Positions 41,911-54,255 of a stretch of DNA of 64,000 bases are shown in pieces. The translations under genes and the position numbers were made by a program. The DNA comes from Mangrovimicrobium sediminis (lineage in GTDB: Bacteria > Pseudomonadota > Gammaproteobacteria > Pseudomonadales > Halieaceae). How positions within the stretch are numbered: position 1 is the stretch's first letter; each line of letters opens with the position of its first letter. The stretch lies in NCBI RefSeq assembly GCF_004745945.1, contig NZ_SRLE01000011.1, forward strand, positions 62,001-126,000, given 5' to 3'. Under the pieces are notes generated by a model. The model made no database searches. It had not been told where the DNA came from and saw nothing but the letters and a program-made list of their open reading frames with translations.

Positions 41911-42951
41911 CTATCTGATGCCCGACAGGTGCTGTTGCAGGAACACTGCCGTGGCCTGCAGGCCACTGCGCCGCTGCGGGAACAGGGCCACGCTCATGAA
42001 GCCGTGGATGGTGTCCGCGTAGTTCTGCTCGGTCACCGCGACGCCGGCCTCGCGCAGGCGCGCGGTGTAGGCCTGGGCGGCGCCGGTGAGCGGGTCGAAG
42101 CCGGCGGTGAGGATCAGCGCCGGGGGCAGGCCCCGCAGGTCGGGGGCGTACAGCGGGGAGATGTAGGCGTCGCGCAGGTTGGGCACGTCCGGCACGTAGG
42201 CGCGGTGGAAGCCCTCCCGCGCACCGGTGGAAAGTCCGTAACCCTCGGAATACTTGTCGATACTCGGGTAGTCGGTCGCGGTCAGGTCGGTGGCGGGGTA
42301 GTAGAGGATTTGCGCCGCCAGAGCAGGTCCGCCTTCGTCGCGCGCCTTGAGCGCGGTGACCGCGGCGAGGTTGCCCCCGGCGCTGTCGCCGGCAACCACC
42401 AGCTTGCGCGGGTCCCCGCCCAGCGACAGGGCGTTTTCCTCGGCCCACAGCAGCGCGGTATAGGCGTCGTTCACCGCGGCGGGCCAGGGCGAGATCGGCG
42501 CCAGGCGATACTCCACGGAAATGACGATGGCCTTCGCCGCATTCGCCAGGGCCCGGGTCAATGGGTCGAAGATATCCACGCTGCCAACCACGAAGCCGCC
42601 GCCGTGGTAGTAGACGATGACCGGCAGCGGCTGGTTGTCGTGGCGCCCGCGCGGCCAGTACACGCGCGCCTGCACGTCGGCTTCCTCGCCGGGCATGACC
42701 ACGTCGCGCACCTTGCTCACCTGCTCCTCGGGCAGCAGGTTGCTGAGCGAATAGATCAGGTTGACCGGCAACGGGATGCGGAAGTCGGAATCGGGGTCGG
42801 GCTGGAAGTCGTAGGTGAAGGACAGCAGGCGCAGCGACAGCGCCGCGCGGTAATCCAGCCGGCCGTGCTCGGTGAAGGTCCAGCTGTAGGTCCAGGCCAG
42901 CAGCAACGCGAGAACGATGACGAGAACGGTGGTCTTCGGGTATTTCTTCAT
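41911..42951 (-). CDS. Alpha/beta hydrolase of the hormone-sensitive-lipase family
   Basis: 346 residues: an N-terminal membrane helix or uncleaved signal (about 8-24), then the family IV esterase core with oxyanion motif HGGGF, nucleophile GDSAGG and late catalytic Asp and His (GFDPL; DTIHGF). It likely hydrolyses short to medium acyl esters in the periplasm. Start at 42951 (MKKYPKTTV). It is followed by the EVE gene and preceded by the P450 gene on the same strand with a 147-base gap; a link to P450 metabolism is possible but unproven. Confidence 0.9.
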   Translation of the reverse strand: MKKYPKTTVLVIVLALLLAWTYSWTFTEHGRLDYRAALSLRLLSFTYDFQPDPDSDFRIPLPVNLIYSLSNLLPEEQVSKVRDVVMPGEEADVQARVYWPRGRHDNQPLPVIVYYHGGGFVVGSVDIFDPLTRALANAAKAIVISVEYRLAPISPWPAAVNDAYTALLWAEENALSLGGDPRKLVVAGDSAGGNLAAVTALKARDEGGPALAAQILYYPATDLTATDYPSIDKYSEGYGLSTGAREGFHRAYVPDVPNLRDAYISPLYAPDLRGLPPALILTAGFDPLTGAAQAYTARLREAGVAVTEQNYADTIHGFMSVALFPQRRSGLQATAVFLQQHLSGIR

Positions 42952-43098
42952 TGCCGGCTTGTGGTGTTTATTGTTGCTGAGCACACGTGCCAGCCGCCCC
43001 CGGGCAGCCAGAGCCAAGCACCATACCACAAAGCCGGCGGCGCGCAGAGCGCCGCCAGTGTGAGAGATTTACATCGAAAAAAGCCGGGGAATCAGGCC

Positions 43099-44295
43099 TC
43101 AGGCCGGGTCGCAGCTGATCTCCGCATTGCGCAATTCGTAGCTGCCCAGGGAGGGGTTCCAGCTGATGTCCGGCTCGCGCTCCAGGCGCAGGCCGGGCAG
43201 GCGGAACAGCTCGGCGAGGAAGATACGTGTCTCGTGCAGGGCGACCTGCCAGCCCGGGCAGTTGTGCGGGCCGTCGGAGAAACTCAGGTAGCGCCCGGTG
43301 TCGCGCACGCGCTTGGCGCGTTCCGGGTCCAGGGCGAAGGGACACTCGCCGACAATCGCCTCGTCGATGTTCGCCGCGCGGATATCGATGCCGTAGAGCT
43401 CGCCCGCGGGTAGCGGCTTGTCGCCGAGGCCGCTGACTTCCTCGTGCACGCGCCGCTGCACCTTGGCGGCCACTGGCTCCAGGCGCAGGATCTCCATGAG
43501 GATGGCCATCTGTTCTTTCATGTCGCCGCCGAGGAAGCGCTCGCGCAGCTCGGCGTTCTCGAACAGGTACCAGGCGGCCATGACGATGAATTCGCGGGTG
43601 GTGAGCATGCCGGCGGTGCCGTAGGTCAGGCACTCGATGACGATCGACAGGTTGGAGTAGCCCTCGTCCAGGTAGAACGAGATGGCGTCTTCCCGCGGCG
43701 CCTTGCGCCGCGCCTGGATCGCCGGGCGCACGTCGAACAGGAAGAACACGCCGGTGTGGAAGGCGCGCTTGAGGTTCAGCAGCTTGCCCGCGAGGCCCGG
43801 CTTGTGCGATGCGATGCTGGCGTAGAGTACGCGCTGGATGCGCCGCGCGCGGGCCGCCTGGTCACTTTCGGTGAGACCGAGGATCTCGCCGACCACCTCG
43901 ATCGCCAACTGGAAGCTGATGTCCTCCAGTTTGGCCTGGCCCTGCTGGCGGAACTTGCCCAGCAGTTCCCCGGTGATCTTCTCCATGATCTTGTAGTGCT
44001 GCTCGGTCACCGCCTTGGGCGACAGGAAGCGCTGGGTCTTGCGCCGCTTGTTGAAGTGATCCTCGCCATTGAGGAAAAACACCGGGGCGTGCTCGGGGTT
44101 ATCGTAGGTGAGGGACTCCGCGCCGGCGCCGGCCTGCACCGCCTGCTTGTTGCGCAGGATGCTGCGCGCCATCTCGCCGCCCTGTACCCAGTGGGAACCC
44201 GGGTCCGGGTGGGTGTTTTCCGCCGCGATCTTCGCGGATTTGCGGCGGTCGATATTGTCGTGCATCGGGCAGCGGGCCGCGCTGGCATCGTTCAT
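43099..44295 (-). CDS. Cytochrome P450
   Basis: 398 residues. The heme-thiolate loop is FSDGPHNCPG with ligand C346; the K-helix E-x-x-R is EILR in LMEILRLEPV; the I-helix segment is GTAGMLTTREF. It is a soluble class I bacterial P450 needing a ferredoxin and reductase, which are not in the window. Substrate is unknown. The ATG at 44295 (MNDASAARCP) fits; an in-frame reading from 44349 would start inside the -10 region. A promoter and TGTCA/TGACA palindrome lie upstream. Confidence 0.94.
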   Translation of the reverse strand: MNDASAARCPMHDNIDRRKSAKIAAENTHPDPGSHWVQGGEMARSILRNKQAVQAGAGAESLTYDNPEHAPVFFLNGEDHFNKRRKTQRFLSPKAVTEQHYKIMEKITGELLGKFRQQGQAKLEDISFQLAIEVVGEILGLTESDQAARARRIQRVLYASIASHKPGLAGKLLNLKRAFHTGVFFLFDVRPAIQARRKAPREDAISFYLDEGYSNLSIVIECLTYGTAGMLTTREFIVMAAWYLFENAELRERFLGGDMKEQMAILMEILRLEPVAAKVQRRVHEEVSGLGDKPLPAGELYGIDIRAANIDEAIVGECPFALDPERAKRVRDTGRYLSFSDGPHNCPGWQVALHETRIFLAELFRLPGLRLEREPDISWNPSLGSYELRNAEISCDPA

Positions 44296-44348
44296 GGTGG
44301 TATCCTCGGCGGCGCGGCGTGGCGCCCATCGGTTCGGGGAAAGGCGCA

Positions 44349-44377
44349 ATTGTCCCGCGCGCCAAAATTGGTGTCAA
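44349..44377 (-). promoter_or_regulatory. Sigma-70 promoter of the P450 gene
   Basis: On the minus strand TTGACA (complement of 44372-44377), a 17-base spacer and GACAAT (complement of 44349-44354), 53 bases before the ATG. The -35 is a perfect match and the -10 matches 4 of 6. Confidence 0.65.
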
Positions 44378-44387
44378 TACAATGACA
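44372..44387. promoter_or_regulatory. Palindrome TGTCA-N6-TGACA over the P450 promoter
   Basis: TGTCA (44372-44376), atacaa, TGACA (44383-44387) form a perfect 5-bp inverted repeat overlapping the -35 element. This looks like a TetR- or GntR-type operator. No regulator gene is adjacent. The rest of the 298-base gap towards the LLM gene holds no further recognised element. Confidence 0.5.
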
Positions 44388-44593
44388 TAAAACGCGCGTT
44401 GCACGAAGCCGACTGGAGGGCGGCGCCATTCCCCCGCAAACCCCTTTGGACGTAGTATGCTGGCGGCTTCGCAATACCCCTGCCGCACAACGACAAGAGC
44501 AGGGCCAATGACAATAAGACCCGATAGCGACACAAGGAGCACCGACATGATCTTCGAGATACCGTATTGCGCCGCGGCCCCCGGGAGTGACCA

Positions 44594-45454
44594 ATGAGCA
44601 CCCCCGCGATCGGCCGAGTCGGCATCTGGTCCCTGGAACTGCGCTTCGGTGACCCGGTGGAAGCCGCCGAAGCCGCGGCGGAGATCGACGAACTCGGCTT
44701 CGGAGCACTGTGGATTCCCGGCGGCATCGACGACGCGGTGCTCGGCAGCGTCGACGCGCTGCTGGATGTCACCTCACGCATTACCATCGCCACTGGCATC
44801 ATCAACATCTGGAAACACAAGCCGCAGGTCGTGGCGGCGTGGTTCGCCGGCCAGTCCGCGCAACGCCAGGCGCGTCTCCTGCTCGGCCTGGGCATCAGCC
44901 ACGGCCCGATGATCGGCGAGGCGTGGCAGAAGCCGCTGGCCAAGACCCGCGAATTCCTCGACGGCCTGGACAGCGCCGGCATGCCGCGCGACCAACTGTG
45001 CCTGGCGGCACTGGGCCCGAAGATGCTCGCGCTGTCCGGCGAGCGCACCGCGGGCGCGCATCCCTACCTGGTGACACCGCAGCACACCGCCACTGCCCGC
45101 GACATCCTCGGGCCGGGTAAACTGCTGGCGCCGGAACAGGGTGTGATCCTGCAGGACGACCCGGCGCGGGCACGCCAGGCGGCGCGCAGCGCGCTGGCCA
45201 TGTACCAGGCCCTGCCCAATTACCGTAACAACTGGCTGCGCCTGGGCTTCAGCCAGGCCGACGTGGACAGCGTCAGTGACGCGCTGCTGGACGGCCTGTT
45301 CGCCTGGGGTGACCTCGAGACGATTGCCGGGCGCGTGCGCGAACACCACGACGCCGGCGCCGATCACGTCTGCCTGCAGGTCATCCAGGGGGAGGGCGGC
45401 AACATTGCCGGGCTGCGTGCTGCCTGCCGCGCGTTGGCGGGCGAGTTGCTCTAG
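44594..45454 (+). CDS. LLM-class (F420-dependent type) oxidoreductase
   Basis: 286 residues of the bacterial luciferase-like TIM-barrel family, with the region LGFGALWIPGG at the N-terminus and LLLGLGISHGP mid-barrel. The sequence matches the F420-type subgroup (TIGR03620-like) better than FMN monooxygenases. Such enzymes reduce or oxidise substrates with F420 or FMN. It is divergent from the P450 gene; a common pathway is a possibility only. Confidence 0.85.
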   Translation: MSTPAIGRVGIWSLELRFGDPVEAAEAAAEIDELGFGALWIPGGIDDAVLGSVDALLDVTSRITIATGIINIWKHKPQVVAAWFAGQSAQRQARLLLGLGISHGPMIGEAWQKPLAKTREFLDGLDSAGMPRDQLCLAALGPKMLALSGERTAGAHPYLVTPQHTATARDILGPGKLLAPEQGVILQDDPARARQAARSALAMYQALPNYRNNWLRLGFSQADVDSVSDALLDGLFAWGDLETIAGRVREHHDAGADHVCLQVIQGEGGNIAGLRAACRALAGELL

Positions 45455-45510
45455 CTGCTATAGCAGCCGCAATTGGCTGCCTTGGCAGCGCCCAGCGCGC
45501 TGCCCCGCGT

Positions 45511-45801
45511 TCAGTAGTGAAACTGCATCTGTGCCGCGTCGGCCATGATCGCCACTACGTGGGCGCCCACCGCCTTGTGCGCGGGGTGGTCCTGGTAGAT
45601 GGCGGCGTCCTCCGCCGAGGCGAAATCCGCGACGATGGCATAGTCGTAGGGGCTGTTGGTGTTGCCGGCATCGCTGCCGTGGGTGTAGGAGACGATCTGC
45701 GGGATCGCCTCGCTCAGTGAATTCAGGCCGTCGACCACGGCGGCTACTTGCTCCGGTGTGTGATCTTCCTTGAATTTGAGCAGGACGATGTGTCTGAGCA
45801 T
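45511..45801 (-). CDS. Dabb family (stress-responsive alpha/beta barrel) protein
   Basis: 96 residues, the dimeric ferredoxin-like Dabb fold: MLRHIVLLKFKEDHTPEQV at the start, YDYAIVADFASAEDAAIYQDHPAH in the centre. Family members include small enzymes and stress proteins; the precise function is unknown. It is separated by 56 bases from the convergent LLM gene. Confidence 0.88.
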   Translation of the reverse strand: MLRHIVLLKFKEDHTPEQVAAVVDGLNSLSEAIPQIVSYTHGSDAGNTNSPYDYAIVADFASAEDAAIYQDHPAHKAVGAHVVAIMADAAQMQFHY

Positions 45802-45855
45802 GCTGTTACTCCTCGATTAAAGTCGTTATGACGGATAGCGTTGCGCCGAATGAGT

Positions 45856-46533
45856 CTACTCGGCCACCGGAATATAAGCGACGACGATGCTGCGCGGGTC
45901 CTGCGGGTCCGCAATGCCGAAGCCGCGGCTGATGACCCGCCCGTCCTCGCGCCAGCGCAGGTAGGTGATGTCGCCGCGTGGTGTCAGGGTCCACTCGTGG
46001 GGACCCCAGGTGCGGCCGTTCACCTCTTTCGAATTCAGCGTGAAGCTGCCGCTAAAACCGTTGCGGGTATCGCCGCTGACCATGTCCGTTCCCGGCTGCT
46101 CCGGGGTCATCTTGGAGATGTAGTAGCCCTCGATGGTGTCGGCATCCAGGATGCTGTAGCGGGCCACGCCGTAGGGTTCAACTTCGCCGGTCCAACCGCT
46201 GGCCAGCAGCTTGCCGGGTTGTTCCGGGGCGGCGAGGGCGAGGCCCCGGGCCAGCACATGACCTTCGCGGGTGACGCTGAAGCGGTAGCTCACCGCGCTG
46301 GCGGCGACGAATTCGAGGGTGAAACGGGTTGTCACTTCGCCGTCATCGGTCTCCCCAACTAGGCGGAACTTCCCGGGCGGGGTGATGGGGCCGTCCTCGC
46401 TGCGCAGGCTCAGGTAGCGGGCGGTGAAATCCTCGCTCGCCGCCTGGGCGTCGTGGAAGTACACCACGTCGAGGCGGGTGGGGTCTTGCGGTGCGATGAC
46501 CAGGATCGCGGCGAGCAGTCCCATGGGGAGCAT
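45856..46533 (-). CDS. Hypothetical secreted protein
   Basis: 225 residues. A short hydrophobic N-terminus (about 1-14) suggests a signal peptide; the rest is soluble and beta-rich, with repeated charged/aromatic strands. I do not recognise a family. It lies between the Dabb and NnrS genes on the same strand with 54- and 135-base gaps. Codon use and GC match the neighbours, so I regard it as a real gene. Confidence 0.7.
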   Translation of the reverse strand: MLPMGLLAAILVIAPQDPTRLDVVYFHDAQAASEDFTARYLSLRSEDGPITPPGKFRLVGETDDGEVTTRFTLEFVAASAVSYRFSVTREGHVLARGLALAAPEQPGKLLASGWTGEVEPYGVARYSILDADTIEGYYISKMTPEQPGTDMVSGDTRNGFSGSFTLNSKEVNGRTWGPHEWTLTPRGDITYLRWREDGRVISRGFGIADPQDPRSIVVAYIPVAE

Positions 46534-46668
46534 GTGGGGGTGTCCAGCGTGTTATCGTTTGCCGCCATTGGAACACGCCCTCCCCGTGATATCCCGACAC
46601 TTCGCGCCGCGACATCTGGAAATGACGCCGACTGTGTCCCCGGCTCATCCCCGCGTAGTGGCGCCGCC

Positions 46669-47829
46669 TCAGCCGGGCTGGTTGTCCACCCGGGGCTGGC
46701 AGAGGATGGCGCTGTAGCGCCACAGGAACAGCGCGAAGGCCAGTACCCAGGCGAGGCCGGCACCCATAATGCCCCAGCGCCAGGGCAGGGCGCCGAACAC
46801 GGTTGCCAGGCGCAGCACGGCGCTGGCCTGGATCAGCCAGAACGCGGCGGTCATGCCCTGCGGCAACTGTAGCGGCCGCCCGGTATGGCCGAGGGATACC
46901 CGGCTCATCACGCCCAGGATCAGGCTGGCCATGGCGCCGATGCCCAACGCGTGCTGCCATGCGGTCGGCGGCAGGTCCAACAGGTCGCGGCCGGCGAGCA
47001 GCAGCAGCGCCAGCGGAATCCACAACAGCGACAGGTGCAGTATCCACAGCAGTGGTTCCGCTCGCGTCAGCCAGCCGCGCCAGCGCACCTGGCGCCACAG
47101 GGCGAGGGCGGCCGCGACCAGTGCGCCGCCGGATACCAGAACCAGCCAGCCGGCAAACAGGCCGAGTGACAGCACGGCCAGTGCCGCGAGCAGGGCGACA
47201 TCCAGCGCGGGAGAAAGCCGGACCTGATCGGCATCCGCTCCTTGCAGGCGCAGCCAGTTGGCGGAAAACGCAGGGGTGATGCGCCCGCCAACGATCAGCA
47301 TGAGCGCGGCGGCGAGCACCAGGCCGACGTCAAATGCCTGCGCAGAGTCGCCCAGCAGCATCGCCCCCTGCACCAGCCACAGGGCGAATACCACGACAAG
47401 GATCGGCAGCTGCCGCCATTGCCTGGCCCTGACCACGCGCCACAGCGCGTCGAGGCCGACCAGCGGCAGGAAGGCGAGGTTCAGTGCGGTGGCCAGCGGC
47501 GCGCTGTCGACGCCGCCCCAGGACGTCACCAGCCTTGCGGCGAACCACACGAGCCACAGCGCGGCGAGCAGCCAGCCGTGCAGCCGTTGGGTGCGTGTCC
47601 ACACGCACACCGCGGTGAGCAGGAAACCCGCCAGGGCTGGGCCGAGCAGGCCGAACAGCATCTCGTGGCGGTGCCAGAGGTTGCCCGGGTAGGCCGGTGC
47701 GAGCGCGCCGGTGCCATTGACGTACAGCACCCACAGCGCGACCAGCAGGACTGCCCAGGCCGCGCAGGACAGGAAGAAGATGCGAAATGGATAACTGAAG
47801 GGCTGGGTGATACCGCTGCCCGCCGTCAC
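46669..47829 (-). CDS. NnrS family protein
   Basis: 386 residues with about twelve membrane helices and the NnrS signature: WHRHEMLFG, the GGRITPAFSANWLR loop and MSRVSLGHTGRP. NnrS proteins are heme/copper membrane proteins linked to nitric oxide stress tolerance and denitrifier clusters. No NO reductase or Nnr regulator is in the window. It begins 3 bases after the gcvP stop, so it may be cotranscribed with it. Confidence 0.9.
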   Translation of the reverse strand: MTAGSGITQPFSYPFRIFFLSCAAWAVLLVALWVLYVNGTGALAPAYPGNLWHRHEMLFGLLGPALAGFLLTAVCVWTRTQRLHGWLLAALWLVWFAARLVTSWGGVDSAPLATALNLAFLPLVGLDALWRVVRARQWRQLPILVVVFALWLVQGAMLLGDSAQAFDVGLVLAAALMLIVGGRITPAFSANWLRLQGADADQVRLSPALDVALLAALAVLSLGLFAGWLVLVSGGALVAAALALWRQVRWRGWLTRAEPLLWILHLSLLWIPLALLLLAGRDLLDLPPTAWQHALGIGAMASLILGVMSRVSLGHTGRPLQLPQGMTAAFWLIQASAVLRLATVFGALPWRWGIMGAGLAWVLAFALFLWRYSAILCQPRVDNQPG

Positions 47830-47832
47830 GGA

Positions 47833-50727
<2,895 letters not shown>

Positions 50728-50858
50728 AGGGGCTCCGGCAATCGAGTTTGGCAGTGTGGAAATGGGGGGTATGTCAAGGGGCGCGATACTACCAGCCGGG
50801 TACCCGCGCGGCAATTGGCGGGGGCGGGCGGCGACCACCCCCCGGGGGGTAGGCAAGC

Positions 50859-51443
50859 ATGGCTGAAACCCTGCCACTGCAGGACCTGTTGGCCGCCGCG
50901 CGGGCCTGTCGCCACTGCGAGGCGCAGCTGCCGCTGGGGGCCAACCCGGTGCTGCGCGCCAGCGCCAGTGCGCGGTTGCTGATCGTCGGCCAGGCCCCGG
51001 GCACCCGGGTGCACGCCAGCGGCATTCCCTGGGACGACCCCAGCGGCGACCGCCTGCGCCAGTGGCTGGAGGTGTCGCCCGAGACCTTTTACGACGAGTC
51101 GCGCATCGCCATCGTGCCAATGGGGCTGTGCTACCCGGGTAAGGGCAAGTCCGGTGACCTGCCGCCGCGGCCCGAGTGCGCACCCCTGTGGCACGCGCCG
51201 CTGCTGGCGCAGATGCCGCGCATCGAGTTGATCCTGCTGGTGGGTCAGTACGCCCAGGCCCACTACCTGGGTAAGTCCCGCGAGACCCTGACCGAGCGCG
51301 TGCGCCGCTGGCGCGATTTTGGCCCGCGCTTCCTGCCACTGCCGCACCCCTCGCCGCGCAACACCCTGTGGCTGCGGCGCAATGCCTGGTTCGACGAGGA
51401 GGTCGTGCCCGAGTTGCGCCGGCGAGTGGCCGGGCTGCTCTGA
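50859..51443 (+). CDS. Uracil-DNA glycosylase superfamily protein
   Basis: 194 residues with the UDG fold motifs [24 protein letters not shown] (motif 1) and LPHPSPRN (motif 2), plus an N-terminal CRHCE pair. It matches the small UDG-like family often annotated as uracil-DNA glycosylase family protein, but the catalytic residues differ from family 1 Ung, so activity is uncertain. It is divergent from gcvP. Confidence 0.85.
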   Translation: MAETLPLQDLLAAARACRHCEAQLPLGANPVLRASASARLLIVGQAPGTRVHASGIPWDDPSGDRLRQWLEVSPETFYDESRIAIVPMGLCYPGKGKSGDLPPRPECAPLWHAPLLAQMPRIELILLVGQYAQAHYLGKSRETLTERVRRWRDFGPRFLPLPHPSPRNTLWLRRNAWFDEEVVPELRRRVAGLL

Positions 51444-51490
51444 CCCTCCCTCTCCCGGCCCTGTAACCCGGCTGTCACATACTTGTTAAT

Positions 51491-51509
51491 GAGAAATATT
51501 GTTATTAAC
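51491..51509. promoter_or_regulatory. Fur-box-like site upstream of the porin operon
   Basis: The 19 bases GAGAAATATTGTTATTAAC match the classic Fur consensus at 12 of 19 positions and sit in a sharply AT-rich island in GC-rich DNA, with further AT repeats on both sides (51485-51512). This is 200 bases upstream of the porin ATG and is the likely promoter area. Iron repression of the operon is inferred. Confidence 0.55.
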
Positions 51510-51609
51510 ATTACTTCCCGCAGCAGCGGTGGGGTCTTTCCGGCTTACCAGCTCTGCTCCGCAGCCGGCCAGAGAGGCGGTGCAGGGGCCGTGTTGGTGA
51601 GCTGCTCGT

Positions 51610-51641
51610 GTCGGTCGTTCGCCCGGAAGCGATGAACCGAC
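51610..51641 (+). other. Hairpin in the long porin leader
   Basis: GTCGGT (51610-51615) pairs with ACCGAC (51636-51641); an inner TCGC (51619-51622) and GCGA (51629-51632) extend it after a 3x3 internal loop. It lies within a leader of some 190 bases between the Fur-like site and the ATG at 51711. No known riboswitch motif was recognised. Confidence 0.4.
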
Positions 51642-51710
51642 GACAGGACAGGCATCCGGCACAGCGGCAAACAACAACACGAAGCACGGAAGTTATAGGG
51701 AAGTAAGCTC

Positions 51711-52949
51711 ATGAAGCAGATTGGCGCTGGCCTGGCATTCAGCCTGTTGGCCGCTCACGTGGCCCAGGCCGCGACACCCACCCCGGAAGAGATGTGGGAG
51801 ATCATCCAGAAACAGCAGGCCCAGATCGAGGCGCTGGAGAAAAAACTCGCGGACGCGGACCGCCGGCTGGAACAGACCGACGTCAAGGTCGAAGCCACCG
51901 CCGACATGGTCGAGGAGCAGGTGGCGGCCGGCGCCGGCGGCAGCGGCGGCCTGGGCAACAAGACCACGCTGGGCGGCTATGCAGAGCTGCACTACAACAA
52001 CCTGGACAACAACCGCGATGGCGGCAATGACAAGGACCAGCTGGACCTGCACCGCTTCGTGCTGTTCCTCGGCCACGAGTTCAGCGAGAAAACCCGCTTC
52101 TACTCCGAACTGGAAGTCGAACACGCCCTGGTCGAGGGCGGCGAGGACAGCGGCGAGGTCGAACTCGAGCAGGCCTACATCGAGCACGACCTCGGCGCGC
52201 ACACCCGCGGCAAGGCCGGCGTGTTCCTGCTGCCCGTCGGCCTGCTCAACGAAACCCACGAGCCGGATACCTTCTACGGCGTCGAGCGCAACAACGTGGA
52301 GAGCCGCATCATCCCCACCACCTGGTGGGAGGGTGGCCTGGCCCTGTCCGGCGAGTTTGCCCCGGGCCTGAGCTACGACGCCGCCTTCACCTCCGGCCTG
52401 AAGCTGGATGCGGAGGAAGGCCAGTGGAGCATTCGCAGCGGCCGGCAGAAAGTCGCCGAGGCCGATGCCTCCGACCCCGCCTACACCGCGCGCCTGAAAT
52501 ACACCGGCATCGCCGGCCTGGAAGTGGCCGCCTCGCTGCAGTACCAGCAGGACCTCTACCAGGGCCAGCTGAACGACGAGGTGGACGCGGTGCTGTACGA
52601 GGCACACATCGCTTACCAGGGCGGCCCCTTCGGTCTGCGCGCCCTGTGGGCGAGCTGGGACATCGACGACGGCATCAACGACTTCCGCACCGGCGCCGAC
52701 GAGCAGACCGGCTGGTATGTCGAGCCCTCCTGGCGGCCGCTGAAGAACCTCGGCTTTTTTGCCCGCTACAGCGAGTGGGACAACCAGGCCGGCGGCGGTG
52801 GCGACACCGAGTACAACCAGTGGGACGTGGGCGTGAACTACTGGCTGGAAGAGACCGTGGTCTTCAAACTCGACTACCAGGTGCAGGAAGCGCCGGACGG
52901 CAGCGACGAGTACGAGGGCTTCAACCTCGGGGTCGGCTGGAGCTTCTGA
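51711..52949 (+). CDS. Outer-membrane porin with N-terminal coiled coil
   Basis: 412 residues: signal peptide (about 1-20, ending AQA), a coiled coil (about 28-62, KQQAQIEALEKKLADADRR) and a beta-barrel of alternating strands ending in a terminal phenylalanine (VGWSF), the usual porin closure. It resembles phosphate-selective-porin-like (OprP/OprO) proteins. Its stop overlaps the start of the FMN-binding gene (TGATG), so it leads a three-gene operon behind a Fur-like box; uptake of an iron species or another anion is inference. Confidence 0.87.
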   Translation: MKQIGAGLAFSLLAAHVAQAATPTPEEMWEIIQKQQAQIEALEKKLADADRRLEQTDVKVEATADMVEEQVAAGAGGSGGLGNKTTLGGYAELHYNNLDNNRDGGNDKDQLDLHRFVLFLGHEFSEKTRFYSELEVEHALVEGGEDSGEVELEQAYIEHDLGAHTRGKAGVFLLPVGLLNETHEPDTFYGVERNNVESRIIPTTWWEGGLALSGEFAPGLSYDAAFTSGLKLDAEEGQWSIRSGRQKVAEADASDPAYTARLKYTGIAGLEVAASLQYQQDLYQGQLNDEVDAVLYEAHIAYQGGPFGLRALWASWDIDDGINDFRTGADEQTGWYVEPSWRPLKNLGFFARYSEWDNQAGGGGDTEYNQWDVGVNYWLEETVVFKLDYQVQEAPDGSDEYEGFNLGVGWSF

Positions 52950-53515
52950 TGCCGGGCCGCGCACGCCTGTCGCGCCTGCTGGCCTGCGCCGGTTTTTACC
53001 GGGTGCCCTGCGCGCTGCTCGGCGCATGGCTCAGTCTTGCGCTGGCAGTCGCGCCGGCGCACGCCGAGGAGTACCTGAGCCGCGACGCGTTTCTCGCCGC
53101 GGCGTTCCCCGGGGCCGAGCCCCGGGCGCAGTCGCTGTGGCTCAACGGCGAGGCCCGCGATGCAGCCCAGGCGGCTGTCGGCTGGGTGCCGCCGGCCCTG
53201 CGCATCCGCTACTGGCGCGAGGGCGAGCGCACCGCGTGGATTCTCGAGGATATCGGCAAGGAAAAACCGATCACGCTCGGCGTCACCGTGCATGGCGATG
53301 CCATCGAGCGGGTGGAGGTGATGGCGTTTCGCGAAAGCCGCGGCTGGGAGATTCGCTACCCCTTCTTCACGGAACAGTTCCAGGGAGTGAGCCTGGGTGA
53401 GCAGGGCGATTTGTCGCGGCGTATCGACGGCATCACCGGCGCCACGCTGTCGGTGCGCGCGGTGGAGCGCATGTCGCGCCTGGCCCTGTGGCTAGACGCG
53501 CAAGTGGACGCCTGA
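52949..53515 (+). CDS. Periplasmic FMN-binding-domain protein
   Basis: 188 residues: a membrane helix/signal (about 20-39), then an FMN-binding domain with the covalent flavinylation motif DGITGATLS at 160-168; T166 is the likely FMN acceptor, attached by an ApbE-type transferase (not in the window). Such domains carry electrons outside the inner membrane, as in RnfG and NqrC. The start at 52949 shares a base with the porin stop. The PepSY gene follows at once, suggesting an electron chain from the membrane to periplasmic FMN. Confidence 0.88.
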   Translation: MPGRARLSRLLACAGFYRVPCALLGAWLSLALAVAPAHAEEYLSRDAFLAAAFPGAEPRAQSLWLNGEARDAAQAAVGWVPPALRIRYWREGERTAWILEDIGKEKPITLGVTVHGDAIERVEVMAFRESRGWEIRYPFFTEQFQGVSLGEQGDLSRRIDGITGATLSVRAVERMSRLALWLDAQVDA

Positions 53516-54255
53516 GTGCGTCGTCGCCAGCGTATCGTCGGCTTCCTGTGGCGCTGGCACCGGCGCCTCGGGTTGGCGGCGGCCGCCCTGGTGCTGGTGT
53601 TGTCGGTTACCGGCATCGCGCTCAATCACACCGAGGGCCTGGGGCTGGACCAGCGTTTCGTCAACGCCGGCCTGCTGCGCCAGTTGTACGGCGTGGCGCC
53701 GCACGCGGGGACAGCCTTTCGCGTCAACTCCCGCTGGCTGTCGCGCTCGCCCGCGGGTGAGCTGTACCTGGATACCCAGGCGGTGGCGCCCTGTCGCGGT
53801 GCCCTGGTCGGCGCGGCGTTTCTCGACGAGGTGATCTACGCGGCCTGCGCCCAGGAACTGGTGTTGATCACCGCGCAGGGGGAATTGCTGGAATCCCTGG
53901 GCAGCGCCTCGGGGGTGCCCGTGCCGCTCACCGGGCTGGTAATCGCCGGTGATGCCATCGCCCTGGGCGCGGCGGGCCGCTGGCACCTGGCGGACCTCGA
54001 CGCCCTGCGCTTCGACACGCCCCCCGAACAGGACGCGGCAATCCTGCAGGCGGTGCCGGTAGAATTGCCTGACGCGATCCGCGCGCAGATTCCTCAGGGG
54101 CCGCAGTGGCTGACCTGGGAGCGCGTATTGCTGGACCTGCACAGCGGCCGCCTGGGCGGGCCGTTGGGGGTGTGGCTGGTGGATGCGCTGGGCGTGGTGT
54201 TGAGCCTGCTGGCGGTCAGCGGGTTTGTGATCTGGTGGCTGCGCCGGCGGCGGCA

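Noticed and set aside
50728-50858. A glycine riboswitch before gcvP
   Set aside because: The 131-base gap is too short and shows no paired glycine aptamer sequence.
51510-51710. A cobalamin or other known riboswitch in the porin leader
   Set aside because: I could not find the B12 box or any other conserved riboswitch core; only generic hairpins are visible.
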